A stretch of DNA of 8,166 nucleotides from an uncultured bacterium (GTDB taxonomy: Bacteria > Planctomycetota > UBA8108): assembly GCA_913050545.1 (NCBI GenBank), contig CAJWZY010000084.1, positions 1 to 8,166 of the forward strand. The letters run 5' to 3'. The translations under genes were made by a program, and so were the position numbers. The stretch's first letter is position 1; each line of letters starts with the position of its first letter. Shown in pieces: positions 1-5,730 of the stretch. Under the pieces are notes generated by a model that saw only the letters and a program-made list of their open reading frames with translations, was not told where the DNA came from and made no database searches.

Positions 1-912
1 GCCTTCAAGGGAGGCGCCTTCCTCCTTACAGGCGGAGAACCTGCGGTCATAGCCCTCAATAAAAACCGGTTCATCGGCAATACCGCAAAAACAGCCGGAG
101 CCCTCCTGGCCGAAGGCCCCTGCAGGATCAGCTCCACCCGTGACCTCTTTGCAGGCAATATCGGCGGCGCCATCTCGCTGAGAGCTGGAGCCGGCGCAGA
201 AATCAACCATGCCACCATCGTCGATAACCGGATGGGAAAAGGAGCCCTCGAGACGGATGCATCCTCCTCTCTTGCCGTCTCCCATTCCATCCTCTGGGGC
301 AACCGCCCTCTCGAGCTGGCAGGAGAGTTCTCCTGGTCGCTGGTGGAGACAGAGGCACTGGCCGGCGGCACCAACCTGCGGGCACCTCCTCTCTTTCGCC
401 CACCTTATTCAGAATGGGAAAGATGCGGCGGGCCGGAAGATCTTTGCGTCCCGATCCTGCGGCCCGATGCTGAATCTCTGGAGCCAGCCAATGCCGGCCT
501 CTATCGCCGCTACAAGCCCGGGATCCTCGAACTCTTTGCCGATTCCCCCGCTGTCGATGCCGGCAACCCGGCCAGCCCGGTGGACGAGGATGGAACCCGG
601 GCCGACCTCGGAGCCGTGGCGAAACTGAAATCGAGGCGGCTGTTTATCAGGGGCGACCTGGATGGAAATGGAATGGTCGACGTCAACGATGCCCAGGCGA
701 TCTTCACCCTGGTGGAAAACAAGCTGCGCATCGCCTGCATGGAGAGCGCCGATGTCGATGGGAACGGAATTATCGAGCGGCAAGACGGTGTCAGGTTGAT
801 GAACTTCCTCATGACGGGGCAAAATCCTCCAGCACCACCGTGGCCTGTTTGCGGTCCCACCCCGAAGACTGCCAGCCCTCTCGGCTGCTTCGAAAACCGC
901 TGTAAACCCTGA
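1..912 (+). CDS. Secreted right-handed beta-helix protein with C-terminal dockerin-like domain (5' end missing)
   Basis: The frame is open from base 1 and stops at TGA 910-912, so only the last 303 residues are seen and the start lies upstream. Visible residues 1-100 are imperfect repeats rich in Gly, Ala, Asn and Ile, such as 'NRFIGNTAKTAGALL' and 'ATIVDNRMGKGAL', the pattern of parallel beta-helix (pectin-lyase-like) coils. Residues about 182-209 carry 'SPAVDAGNP...DEDGTRADLGAV', the ending typical of choice-of-anchor Q / beta-helix surface proteins. Residues about 217-272 hold two Ca-loop motifs, 'GDLDGNGMVDVND' and 'ADVDGNGIIERQD', spaced like the two halves of a type I dockerin. A Pro- and Cys-containing tail follows. 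The protein is probably exported and surface-bound or extracellular, with the dockerin-like pair binding calcium. Its ligand is unknown. Nothing indicates an enzymatic active site. The family assignment is firm; the biological role is not. Confidence 0.85.
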   Translation, partial: AFKGGAFLLTGGEPAVIALNKNRFIGNTAKTAGALLAEGPCRISSTRDLFAGNIGGAISLRAGAGAEINHATIVDNRMGKGALETDASSSLAVSHSILWGNRPLELAGEFSWSLVETEALAGGTNLRAPPLFRPPYSEWERCGGPEDLCVPILRPDAESLEPANAGLYRRYKPGILELFADSPAVDAGNPASPVDEDGTRADLGAVAKLKSRRLFIRGDLDGNGMVDVNDAQAIFTLVENKLRIACMESADVDGNGIIERQDGVRLMNFLMTGQNPPAPPWPVCGPTPKTASPLGCFENRCKP

Positions 913-981
913 AGTTCTCCCCCGTACATACCGCAGCCTCTTCCCTAAATATCAGCGGAGTAATTGTTTGCGTAAAGAGTC

Positions 982-1023
982 GGTTTTCTTCCGCAAAACC
1001 CGGGAATTAGCGCACGGTTTTGC
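982..1023. repeat. Overlapping, mutually exclusive inverted repeats
   Basis: GGTTTT (982-987) pairs with AAAACC (995-1000) across a 7-nt loop. The same right arm, extended to GCAAAACC (993-1000), pairs with GGTTTTGC (1016-1023) across a 15-nt loop. The two stems cannot form together. The pairing is read directly from the bases; any function (weak termination, attenuation or a DNA-binding site) is inference. The proposed promoter lies just downstream, so the structure would be in the upstream gene's 3' region rather than in the VWA transcript. Confidence 0.4.
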
Positions 1024-1026
1024 TGC

Positions 1027-1055
1027 TTGCCGTCGTCTTTGTGTGTAGGTAGTAT
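1027..1055 (+). promoter_or_regulatory. Candidate sigma70-type promoter for the VWA gene
   Basis: TTGCCG (1027-1032) and TAGTAT (1050-1055) are 17 bp apart, the optimal spacing, and the latter lies in a locally AT-rich tract. It would give a leader of roughly 110 nt before the ATG at 1174. The match is by eye to the E. coli-type consensus, which may not hold in this lineage. Confidence 0.3.
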
Positions 1056-1114
1056 TAATTCTCATTCTGACGCAGGTTAACCCTTTGCTTTACGGCTGCT
1101 TGCGTTCTTTTGAG

Positions 1115-1131
1115 GCCACTTATTCAGTGGC
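1115..1131 (+). repeat. Small hairpin in the putative 5' leader of the VWA gene
   Basis: GCCACT (1115-1120) and AGTGGC (1126-1131) form a perfect 6-bp stem with a 5-nt loop (TATTC). Flanking it, TTACGGC (1090-1096) is complementary to GCCGTAA (1148-1154), which could close a larger stem just upstream of the GGAG ribosome-binding site at 1160-1163. No riboswitch class is recognised. Regulatory meaning is speculative. Confidence 0.35.
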
Positions 1132-1173
1132 TGGAACACCAGGCTTTGCCGTAATCACCGGAGATTTTATTTA

Positions 1174-1905
1174 ATGAAAATGTCCTTCAAACTTCTTCTT
1201 TGCGCTCTTTTCTGCTGCGGGCTGATGTCCCTCTGCGTTGCTGCTTCAGCACAGAGCGTCGGCTCCGCCGGCACCAAGGAAAACCTCGACCTGCCGGTGG
1301 ATGCCGGTGGCGAAAACATCACCGAAGAAGAAGATGCTCCTGAAGTAGTCATCTTCTACGGCCAGCAGCTCGAAGGTGACGGTTTCTTCTACTGCGTAGA
1401 CCGCTCCGGCAGCATGCAGGACCGCGGCGAACTCGCCCGCGCCAAGCAGGAGATCTCCAGGAATATCCAGGAGTTCTCGGACAGGACTGAATTCGGCGTC
1501 GTATTCTTCGATTCCCAGGTGATCCAGCATCCGAATACCGGGCGTCCGATCGAGGCCAGCCCAGGTATGAAATCAGCCGCGCTCAGTTGGATCAGTGCCG
1601 TCGGCGGAGGCAGTGGAAGCTGCTGCCAGCGGGGACTCCTTGCGGCCCTGCGGTTTGCCAACCTTGCCTCCTCCCAGAGAAAGGTCGTCTGCTACGTCGG
1701 TGACGGTGGCGGAACCGGTCCCTGCGGAGGAACAGGCGGCGAATCCGGCTACCTCAACCAGACCCTCCAGGTGGTACAGCAGCAGAACTACCAGCGCGTC
1801 ACGATCAATACCATCGGTGTCATGATGGGTGGCCGCACCACGCAGGAAACGTTCCTCAGGAACCTTTCCCGTGCAAACGGTGGTACCTACAAGCGCATCA
1901 ACTGA
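1174..1905 (+). CDS. Exported von Willebrand factor type A domain protein
   Basis: This is a complete protein of 243 residues. The ATG at 1174 is preceded by GGAG (1160-1163) at a 10-nt spacing; a second Met two codons on is less well placed. Residues 1-26 form a signal peptide (Lys-containing start, hydrophobic core, ASA before the likely cut at 26/27), followed by an acidic linker with 'EEED' at 51-54. The VWA domain spans about 70-240. The metal-adhesion site is visible as D76-R-S78-G-S80, with D177 in 'YVGDGGG'; the usual Thr position appears to be Ser149. There are five mature cysteines (74, 150, 151, 173, 184), including a vicinal pair. VWA domains bind protein ligands through a divalent cation. 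No membrane anchor follows, so it should be periplasmic or secreted. It appears monocistronic, between its own putative promoter and a strong terminator. Its partner and function are unknown. Confidence 0.9.
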   Translation: MKMSFKLLLCALFCCGLMSLCVAASAQSVGSAGTKENLDLPVDAGGENITEEEDAPEVVIFYGQQLEGDGFFYCVDRSGSMQDRGELARAKQEISRNIQEFSDRTEFGVVFFDSQVIQHPNTGRPIEASPGMKSAALSWISAVGGGSGSCCQRGLLAALRFANLASSQRKVVCYVGDGGGTGPCGGTGGESGYLNQTLQVVQQQNYQRVTINTIGVMMGGRTTQETFLRNLSRANGGTYKRIN

Positions 1906-1930
1906 TCCGCTGAAACAGAATTGAACTGAA

Positions 1931-1963
1931 AACGGGAACCCCTGAACCGGGTTCCCGTTTTTT
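1931..1963 (+). terminator. Intrinsic terminator, probably bidirectional
   Basis: AACGGGAACCC (1931-1941) and GGGTTCCCGTT (1949-1959) form a perfect 11-bp stem with a 7-nt loop, and the run of T at 1958-1963 follows on the + strand, 26 nt after the VWA stop. On the - strand the same hairpin is followed by TTTTCAGTTC, a weaker U-tract, and lies 27 nt beyond the stop of the convergent oxidase operon. One structure may therefore end both transcripts. Confidence 0.88.
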
Positions 1964-1989
1964 CATCCCCTCACCTGCGCACGGCAAGA

Positions 1990-3027
1990 TCAGACGGAGC
2001 AGCCGGGATCGTCTCCCGCCTCAGGATGAGAACGTGCGTGCAGGGGAGCCAGCAGGAGGAGCAGGGACGCCACCAGGAGCAGGGAGCAGTGCTCGAGCCC
2101 TGGAAGGCCACCCATCCAGGGGAAGCGGGAACGGAGCGAATACCATAGAAGAGCCAGCGCCAGGCAACAGGCCACCAGGGAGGAGCGTCGCAAGCGGGTA
2201 GAGCAGCTCTCCCTTCCGGCCTCGTAGCTGATCATGCACAGGGGAAGCAGGAGGACACCGGCACCCTGGCTGTCAAATGGAGCTGCCAGCAAGCCCAGGA
2301 AGCAGAGTACGGCCATCTCCCTGGGCTGCAAGGCCTTCGATGGCCCGGAGGATAAACGCCTGGCGCAAGAGAGAACCGCCACTGCCAGGGAGACCACCAG
2401 GGCACTGAAAACGGCCCAGCTGGTCTCCGCTCCCGCAACCCCTCCCAGCAGGGAGAACACCTGCTGCTTCAAGGTCCAGCTTTCGACGCCATGGACTTCC
2501 ACCAGCGGCTGCAGCCCGAAATAAATTGCCGCCGCCAGAAGCCCGAAGCCGGCAACCAGGTTCACTGTCCTGCCCTGCCGCCTGCGAAGTGCAATTCGAG
2601 AAAGCCAGATCCACAGGGGAAATACGATCAGCTGGAACCGGCAGGCTGCCGCCAGGGCGAAGACCACCGCTGAGGGGCCTGCGTGCCCCCTGCGGTCAAG
2701 CAGCAGGGCCACTCCAACAGCCAGCAGTGCGATACATTCGATGCCCGGGATCGGTGCTGTAAGATCCCCCAGCACAACAGGGAACACCGCCAGGGCACCC
2801 AGTAAACGCCCCTCGGAGGAAACAGGCAGCCCGACAACCTGGTCGGTAAGGCGCAGGAAACAGGCCAGGCTGCCAATCCCCGCCACCTTCAGGAGCAGGC
2901 GCCAGATGCCGGTTACACCGCCCCAGCAGTCCACACAGCCATCTACCAGTGGACCGGCAAAAAGCAGAGCCGCTGCAAGGAGAAGGAGAACCAGTGTATA
3001 GAAGTAAACAACCCGGCGTCTTTGCAT
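1990..3027 (-). CDS. Polytopic membrane protein of unknown function, last gene of the oxidase operon
   Basis: The product is 345 residues from the ATG at 3027, which lies 5 nt after the stop of the DUF420 gene. A GTG at 3108 would overlap that gene deeply, and a TTG at 3036 would overlap its stop; the ATG gives a normal 'MQRRR' start before the first hydrophobic helix (about 7-26). About nine or ten hydrophobic segments can be counted, including about 76-90, 98-112, 118-140, 156-172, 205-222, 238-262, 283-298 and 314-330. The motif-poor pattern near 'RRGHAGPSAVVFALAAACRF' followed by basic 'LRRRQGR' loosely recalls GT-C / DUF2029 (GT87) polyprenol-phosphate mannosyltransferases, but length and sequence do not prove this. 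A CxxC (C31, C34) sits in the loop after helix 1, which the positive-inside rule places outside. Position suggests co-transcription with oxidase assembly genes. I do not recognise the gene. Confidence 0.8.
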   Translation of the reverse strand: MQRRRVVYFYTLVLLLLAAALLFAGPLVDGCVDCWGGVTGIWRLLLKVAGIGSLACFLRLTDQVVGLPVSSEGRLLGALAVFPVVLGDLTAPIPGIECIALLAVGVALLLDRRGHAGPSAVVFALAAACRFQLIVFPLWIWLSRIALRRRQGRTVNLVAGFGLLAAAIYFGLQPLVEVHGVESWTLKQQVFSLLGGVAGAETSWAVFSALVVSLAVAVLSCARRLSSGPSKALQPREMAVLCFLGLLAAPFDSQGAGVLLLPLCMISYEAGRESCSTRLRRSSLVACCLALALLWYSLRSRFPWMGGLPGLEHCSLLLVASLLLLLAPLHARSHPEAGDDPGCSV

Positions 3028-3032
3028 GAGCT

Positions 3033-3443
3033 TCAATACAACATGAGATAAACAAGGACTCCCGTCACCGATACGTACATCCAGACCGGGAACGTCCGGC
3101 GGCCCCACCAGCGGTGTTTTTCCCAGCGCTGCTTACAGGCCAGGTAGAGGGTTCTCAGAACCATCGGCACCACGGCCACCGCGAGGATGATGTGGCTGAT
3201 GAGAATCGCGAAATAGACCGTTTGCAGCAACCCCTCTCCCTCATATTTCTTGTGCAGGACAATGACGAAGTGATAGTACAGGTAGCAACCGAGAAAAATG
3301 CTGGAAACGACGAAAGCGGAAACCATCAGCCGTGCATGAACTTTCTTATTCCCCCTGCGAATCGCAACATAGCCGGCAAGCAGCAGGGTGCCGCTGAGCG
3401 CATTCAGGCAGGCGTTGATAAGTGGAAAATCACTGAGTTCCAT
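3033..3443 (-). CDS. DUF420 membrane protein (CtaM/YozB-like), cytochrome oxidase assembly factor
   Basis: The product is 136 residues. The ATG at 3443 lies one base after the stop of the SCO gene; an ATG at 3458 would overlap that gene and lacks a clearly better ribosome site. Four to five hydrophobic helices are visible. The family signature is present along the whole length: 'LINACLNALSGTLLLAGY', H36 in 'KVHARLM', 'SSIFLGCYLYYHF' with H58, 'YFAILISHIILA' with H84, and the closing 'FPVWMYVSVTGVLVYLMLY'. DUF420 proteins in Firmicutes (CtaM of Staphylococcus, YozB of Bacillus) are needed for making active aa3/caa3 oxidase, so a role in metal or heme centre assembly is likely here. The conserved histidines are candidate ligands. 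Assignment to the family is strong; equivalence to CtaM in function is inferred. Confidence 0.9.
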   Translation of the reverse strand: MELSDFPLINACLNALSGTLLLAGYVAIRRGNKKVHARLMVSAFVVSSIFLGCYLYYHFVIVLHKKYEGEGLLQTVYFAILISHIILAVAVVPMVLRTLYLACKQRWEKHRWWGRRTFPVWMYVSVTGVLVYLMLY

Positions 3444-3444
3444 A

Positions 3445-4104
3445 TCAGGGCCCGGCATCCCCGACCAGGCCCCTGGCCGCCTCGAGGAGCTTGCCAAGAT
3501 CACCGGCAACAGCACTTGGGCGGTAAGAGCCACGGGGGCGGCCCTCTGAATCAACCAATACAAACCTGTCGCTGTGCGTCACCCCTGGAGACCCAGCCGC
3601 GGTGAGGCCGCCTCCCGCAGAGAGCCCGAAGCCGGCTTCGCACAGGCTGGCGATCTCCTGGCGCTCACCCCTTAGAAAACTCCAGCAACTGGAATCAATA
3701 CCCTGCCGGCTGGAGTATTCAGCCAGCCGCCCCTGGGTATCAGTGCCCGGATCGAGCGAGAAAGAAACCAGCCGCAGCTTCCCATTGAGGGCACTGTCAT
3801 TGCGTATGGTCTTCTGGATTTTGAGCAGCTCAGCCGCCATTGCAGGACAGGCGTTGGTACAGCTGGTAAACATGAAGGTCCCGACCCAGACCTTGCCACG
3901 GAGGGAATCGAGGCTGACTTTTTTGCCTTCCTGGCTGGTAAACTCAAAGGCTGGGAGCCGGGGAGGAGAATGTGGATTCCAGGTGGCCCCATAAGCCACC
4001 ATTGCAACAATCCCGGTGGCCAGCAGAGCCCAGCTGAGCCACCCCAGGACGCCCTCTGGCGGCTTTTCAGGCTTCCGGGCGGTATCCGCGGTGTCTGTTG
4101 TCAT
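3445..4104 (-). CDS. SCO1/SenC family copper chaperone for cytochrome c oxidase
   Basis: The product is 219 residues from the ATG at 4104 (weak ribosome site GGAACGAAG); longer in-frame starts run into the subunit III gene. A Pro- and Lys-rich N-terminus leads to one transmembrane anchor (about 20-40) and then an outward-facing thioredoxin-like domain (about 50-215). The copper site of the family is intact: C82 and C86 in 'FTSCTNACPAM' and H177 in 'VTHSDRFVLVD'. The 'SFSLDPGTDT' loop is also typical. SCO proteins deliver copper to, or reduce the cysteines of, the CuA site of subunit II, so a CuA-bearing subunit II is expected, although it is not in this window. The gene follows subunit III by 28 nt and abuts DUF420, so it belongs to the assembly half of the operon. 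Confidence 0.95.
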   Translation of the reverse strand: MTTDTADTARKPEKPPEGVLGWLSWALLATGIVAMVAYGATWNPHSPPRLPAFEFTSQEGKKVSLDSLRGKVWVGTFMFTSCTNACPAMAAELLKIQKTIRNDSALNGKLRLVSFSLDPGTDTQGRLAEYSSRQGIDSSCWSFLRGERQEIASLCEAGFGLSAGGGLTAAGSPGVTHSDRFVLVDSEGRPRGSYRPSAVAGDLGKLLEAARGLVGDAGP

Positions 4105-4132
4105 CTTCGTTCCAGGTCCATTGCGGGGGTTC

Positions 4133-4729
4133 TCAGAGGATATAGAGGATAACGAAGAAAAAGATCCATACCAGCACAACCATCAACCAGTAATAGAGCG
4201 CAAGGTCGACACCGATTCTTCGGCCCGGCCGGTATTTTCCGCCGATTGCTCGACAGCTGACATAGCTCAGCAGCAGGACTCCACCGGCAACGTGCAAAGC
4301 ATGCAGCCCGGCCATGGTGTAAAAAACTGTCCCGAAGATATTATTCAGAGCCAGTCCTTCCTCAAGCAACCTGGAAAATTCGAGATACTGGACTGCGGCA
4401 AAGACAGCTCCGCATAAAAGAGTCAGGCAAAGCCAGCAAACAAGACCCAGGCGCCCCTCCCTCCTGACGGCTCTTGAGCCCAGCAGCATAAAAAACCCAC
4501 TGAGGACCAGGACCCCTGTATTCACCAGCGGAATACCCAGCGCTGTTTCTGCGAAAAGCGGTGGCTTCCAATTCTCGGCGGAAAAACGAAGGACAATGTA
4601 CATTCCCACCAGCGCACCGAAGAACATGAGCTCTGCGACCAGCAGGAGCACTATGGCAAAACGAGCGTTTTCAGCCTCGGCTATCTCTTCCGGAGCTAGG
4701 TTTTCTGACACCGCGGGCTCGCTTGCCAT
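4133..4729 (-). CDS. ctaE: Cytochrome c oxidase subunit III, five-helix form
   Basis: The product is 198 residues. The ATG at 4729 is chosen because GAGAGG (4737-4742) lies 7 nt upstream. Five hydrophobic helices are seen (about 22-47, 68-86, 95-118, 131-157, 174-198), so it lacks the first two helices of the seven-helix form, like CtaE of Bacillus. Family features include E33 in 'VAELMFFGALVG', 'QYLEF' at 114-118 and 'GTVFYTMAGLHALHVAGG' at 133-150. The last helix reads 'LYYWLMVVLVWIFFF', where the usual motif is close to 'YWHFVDVVW', so the normally conserved His and Asp are absent. Subunit III binds lipid and stabilises proton uptake into subunit I. It is 11 nt downstream of ctaB. coxC is an equally valid symbol. 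Confidence 0.93.
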   Translation of the reverse strand: MASEPAVSENLAPEEIAEAENARFAIVLLLVAELMFFGALVGMYIVLRFSAENWKPPLFAETALGIPLVNTGVLVLSGFFMLLGSRAVRREGRLGLVCWLCLTLLCGAVFAAVQYLEFSRLLEEGLALNNIFGTVFYTMAGLHALHVAGGVLLLSYVSCRAIGGKYRPGRRIGVDLALYYWLMVVLVWIFFFVILYIL

Positions 4730-4736
4730 ATTTCAG

Positions 4737-4742
4737 CCTCTC
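4737..4742 (-). promoter_or_regulatory. Ribosome binding site of subunit III gene
   Basis: Read on the - strand this is GAGAGG, 7 nt before the ATG at 4729. It overlaps the TGA stop of ctaB (4743-4741), so ribosomes ending ctaB are placed on the next start. Confidence 0.7.
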
Positions 4743-5730
4743 AAGAGCCGAGGACCAGGGTGATCTGGATCACCGGAAGATAGATTATCGAAACGATGAC
4801 GAGGCTCCGGGCTCTCTCCCTGGTCCGGTTGATTGCGAAGCCTGCGGCAAAAGCCAGGAACACCAGGCTTGCGCCAAGGGCTACCCAGAAATAGAAGCCT
4901 GCGGCAAACCCGAAGACAGCGGCCGGCATCAGGCTCGCAGGAACAAGGGCCAGGCTCCAGCCGACAACCTGCATGGCCGTGACTTTACCCTCCCGGTCCA
5001 CAACGGTCAGCATCGGAAAGCCAGCGCGACCGTAATCTTCCCTGTACATCCAGGCGATGGCCAGGAAATGCGGAATCTGCCAGATAAACTGGATCGTGAA
5101 GATCGACCAGCCGGAAGGAACCAGCTCTCCTGTGGCTGCCGTCAGCCCAATGACCGGCGGCAAGGCCCCGGCAAAAGCCCCCACCAGCAGGGAGAAAGAA
5201 GTGACGCGCTTGAGCGGAGTGTAGAAAAACACATAGACTCCAGCGGTAACCGCACTCACCGCTGCACAGAGCGGATTCACCAGCAGGAAAATATAGGCCA
5301 GTCCAAGCAGCGAAAGCACGATCCCCAGGAACCTGGCCACGACGGGAGAAAACCTGCCGGCAGCCAGGGGGCGCGAAGCTGTTCGCTCCATGAGAGAATC
5401 CTGCGCGATCTCGAGGTACTGGTTCAGAATGCTGGTGGCCGCGGCGAGAATAAAGGAACCCAGCAGCACGTGAAGCAGTTGGAGCGACAGGAGATTTCCC
5501 GGAACCACCCCGGGCGCGGTCCTCTGCCCCAGGGCAAAACCGGCGAATACCGTCACAAGGGCCAGGAGGTTGACCCTCATCTTGCTCAGCTGGAGCAGGT
5601 CACCTGCAAAACTCACTGTTGCTGAAAGCGGGCGGGATGCCTCCCGGCTCGCCTCGGCCGGGGTCCCGGCCACGCCATCCTGTTCCCCTTCAACCGGGTA
5701 TTCCGCCAAGGCAGCCTTGTCAGCGCTCAT
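4741..5730 (-). CDS. ctaB: Protoheme IX farnesyltransferase (heme O synthase)
   Basis: The product is 329 residues. The start at 5730 forms a 4-base ATGA overlap with the ctaA stop and has GGAGG (5738-5742) 7 nt upstream; the longer in-frame start at 5787 is not needed. This UbiA-family membrane enzyme attaches a farnesyl group to heme B, making heme O for CtaA. After a hydrophilic N-terminal tail of about 40 residues come about eight or nine helices. The first prenyl-diphosphate/Mg site is N103-Q-Y-L-E107-I-A-Q-D111 followed by 'SLMERTASRPLAAGR'. 'FYTPLKR' is at 169-175, 'IWQIPHF' at 216-222, and the second site is 'DYGRAGFPML' at 232-241. The middle acidic residue of the usual NxxxDRDxD form is Ala here, but the NxxxE/DxxxD core is kept, so the enzyme should be active. 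cyoE is the name of the E. coli homologue. Confidence 0.95.
   Translation of the reverse strand: MSADKAALAEYPVEGEQDGVAGTPAEASREASRPLSATVSFAGDLLQLSKMRVNLLALVTVFAGFALGQRTAPGVVPGNLLSLQLLHVLLGSFILAAATSILNQYLEIAQDSLMERTASRPLAAGRFSPVVARFLGIVLSLLGLAYIFLLVNPLCAAVSAVTAGVYVFFYTPLKRVTSFSLLVGAFAGALPPVIGLTAATGELVPSGWSIFTIQFIWQIPHFLAIAWMYREDYGRAGFPMLTVVDREGKVTAMQVVGWSLALVPASLMPAAVFGFAAGFYFWVALGASLVFLAFAAGFAINRTRERARSLVIVSIIYLPVIQITLVLGS

Larger units (their letters stand above)
913..1173. other. Intergenic region with inverted repeats upstream of the VWA gene
   Basis: No coding frame is credible in these 261 bases, which are more AT-rich than the flanking genes. Visible structure: a segment 993-1000 (GCAAAACC) that can pair either with 982-987 (GGTTTT) or with 1016-1023 (GGTTTTGC); a CGGTTTT direct repeat at 981-987 and 1015-1021; an 8-bp palindrome GGTTAACC at 1075-1082; and a 6-bp hairpin at 1115-1131. 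None of the hairpins is followed by a U-tract, so a terminator for the upstream beta-helix gene is not evident here. A promoter for the downstream gene is the simplest use of the region. Confidence 0.6.

Noticed and set aside
409..929. - strand open frames opposite the beta-helix/dockerin gene
   Set aside because: The + strand frame carries clear beta-helix and dockerin motifs; the - strand frames have none and overlap each other.
1129..1149. Possible sigma54 promoter (GG...GC) before the VWA gene
   Set aside because: The GG and GC elements at 1133-1134 and 1148-1149 are 13 bases apart, where a sigma54 site needs 10, and no other pair in the stretch fits.
3028..3108. Longer N-terminus of the last operon gene from a GTG at 3108
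   Set aside because: It would overlap most of the conserved DUF420 C-terminus, and the added residues do not look like a signal or helix. The ATG at 3027 gives the usual basic start before helix 1.
3114..3605. + strand open frame opposite DUF420 and the end of SCO
   Set aside because: It spans two well-supported - strand genes and has no recognisable domain.
4723..5625. Long + strand open frame (300 codons) opposite ctaB
   Set aside because: Antisense shadow. The product is low-complexity charged sequence, while the - strand frame holds all UbiA motifs.
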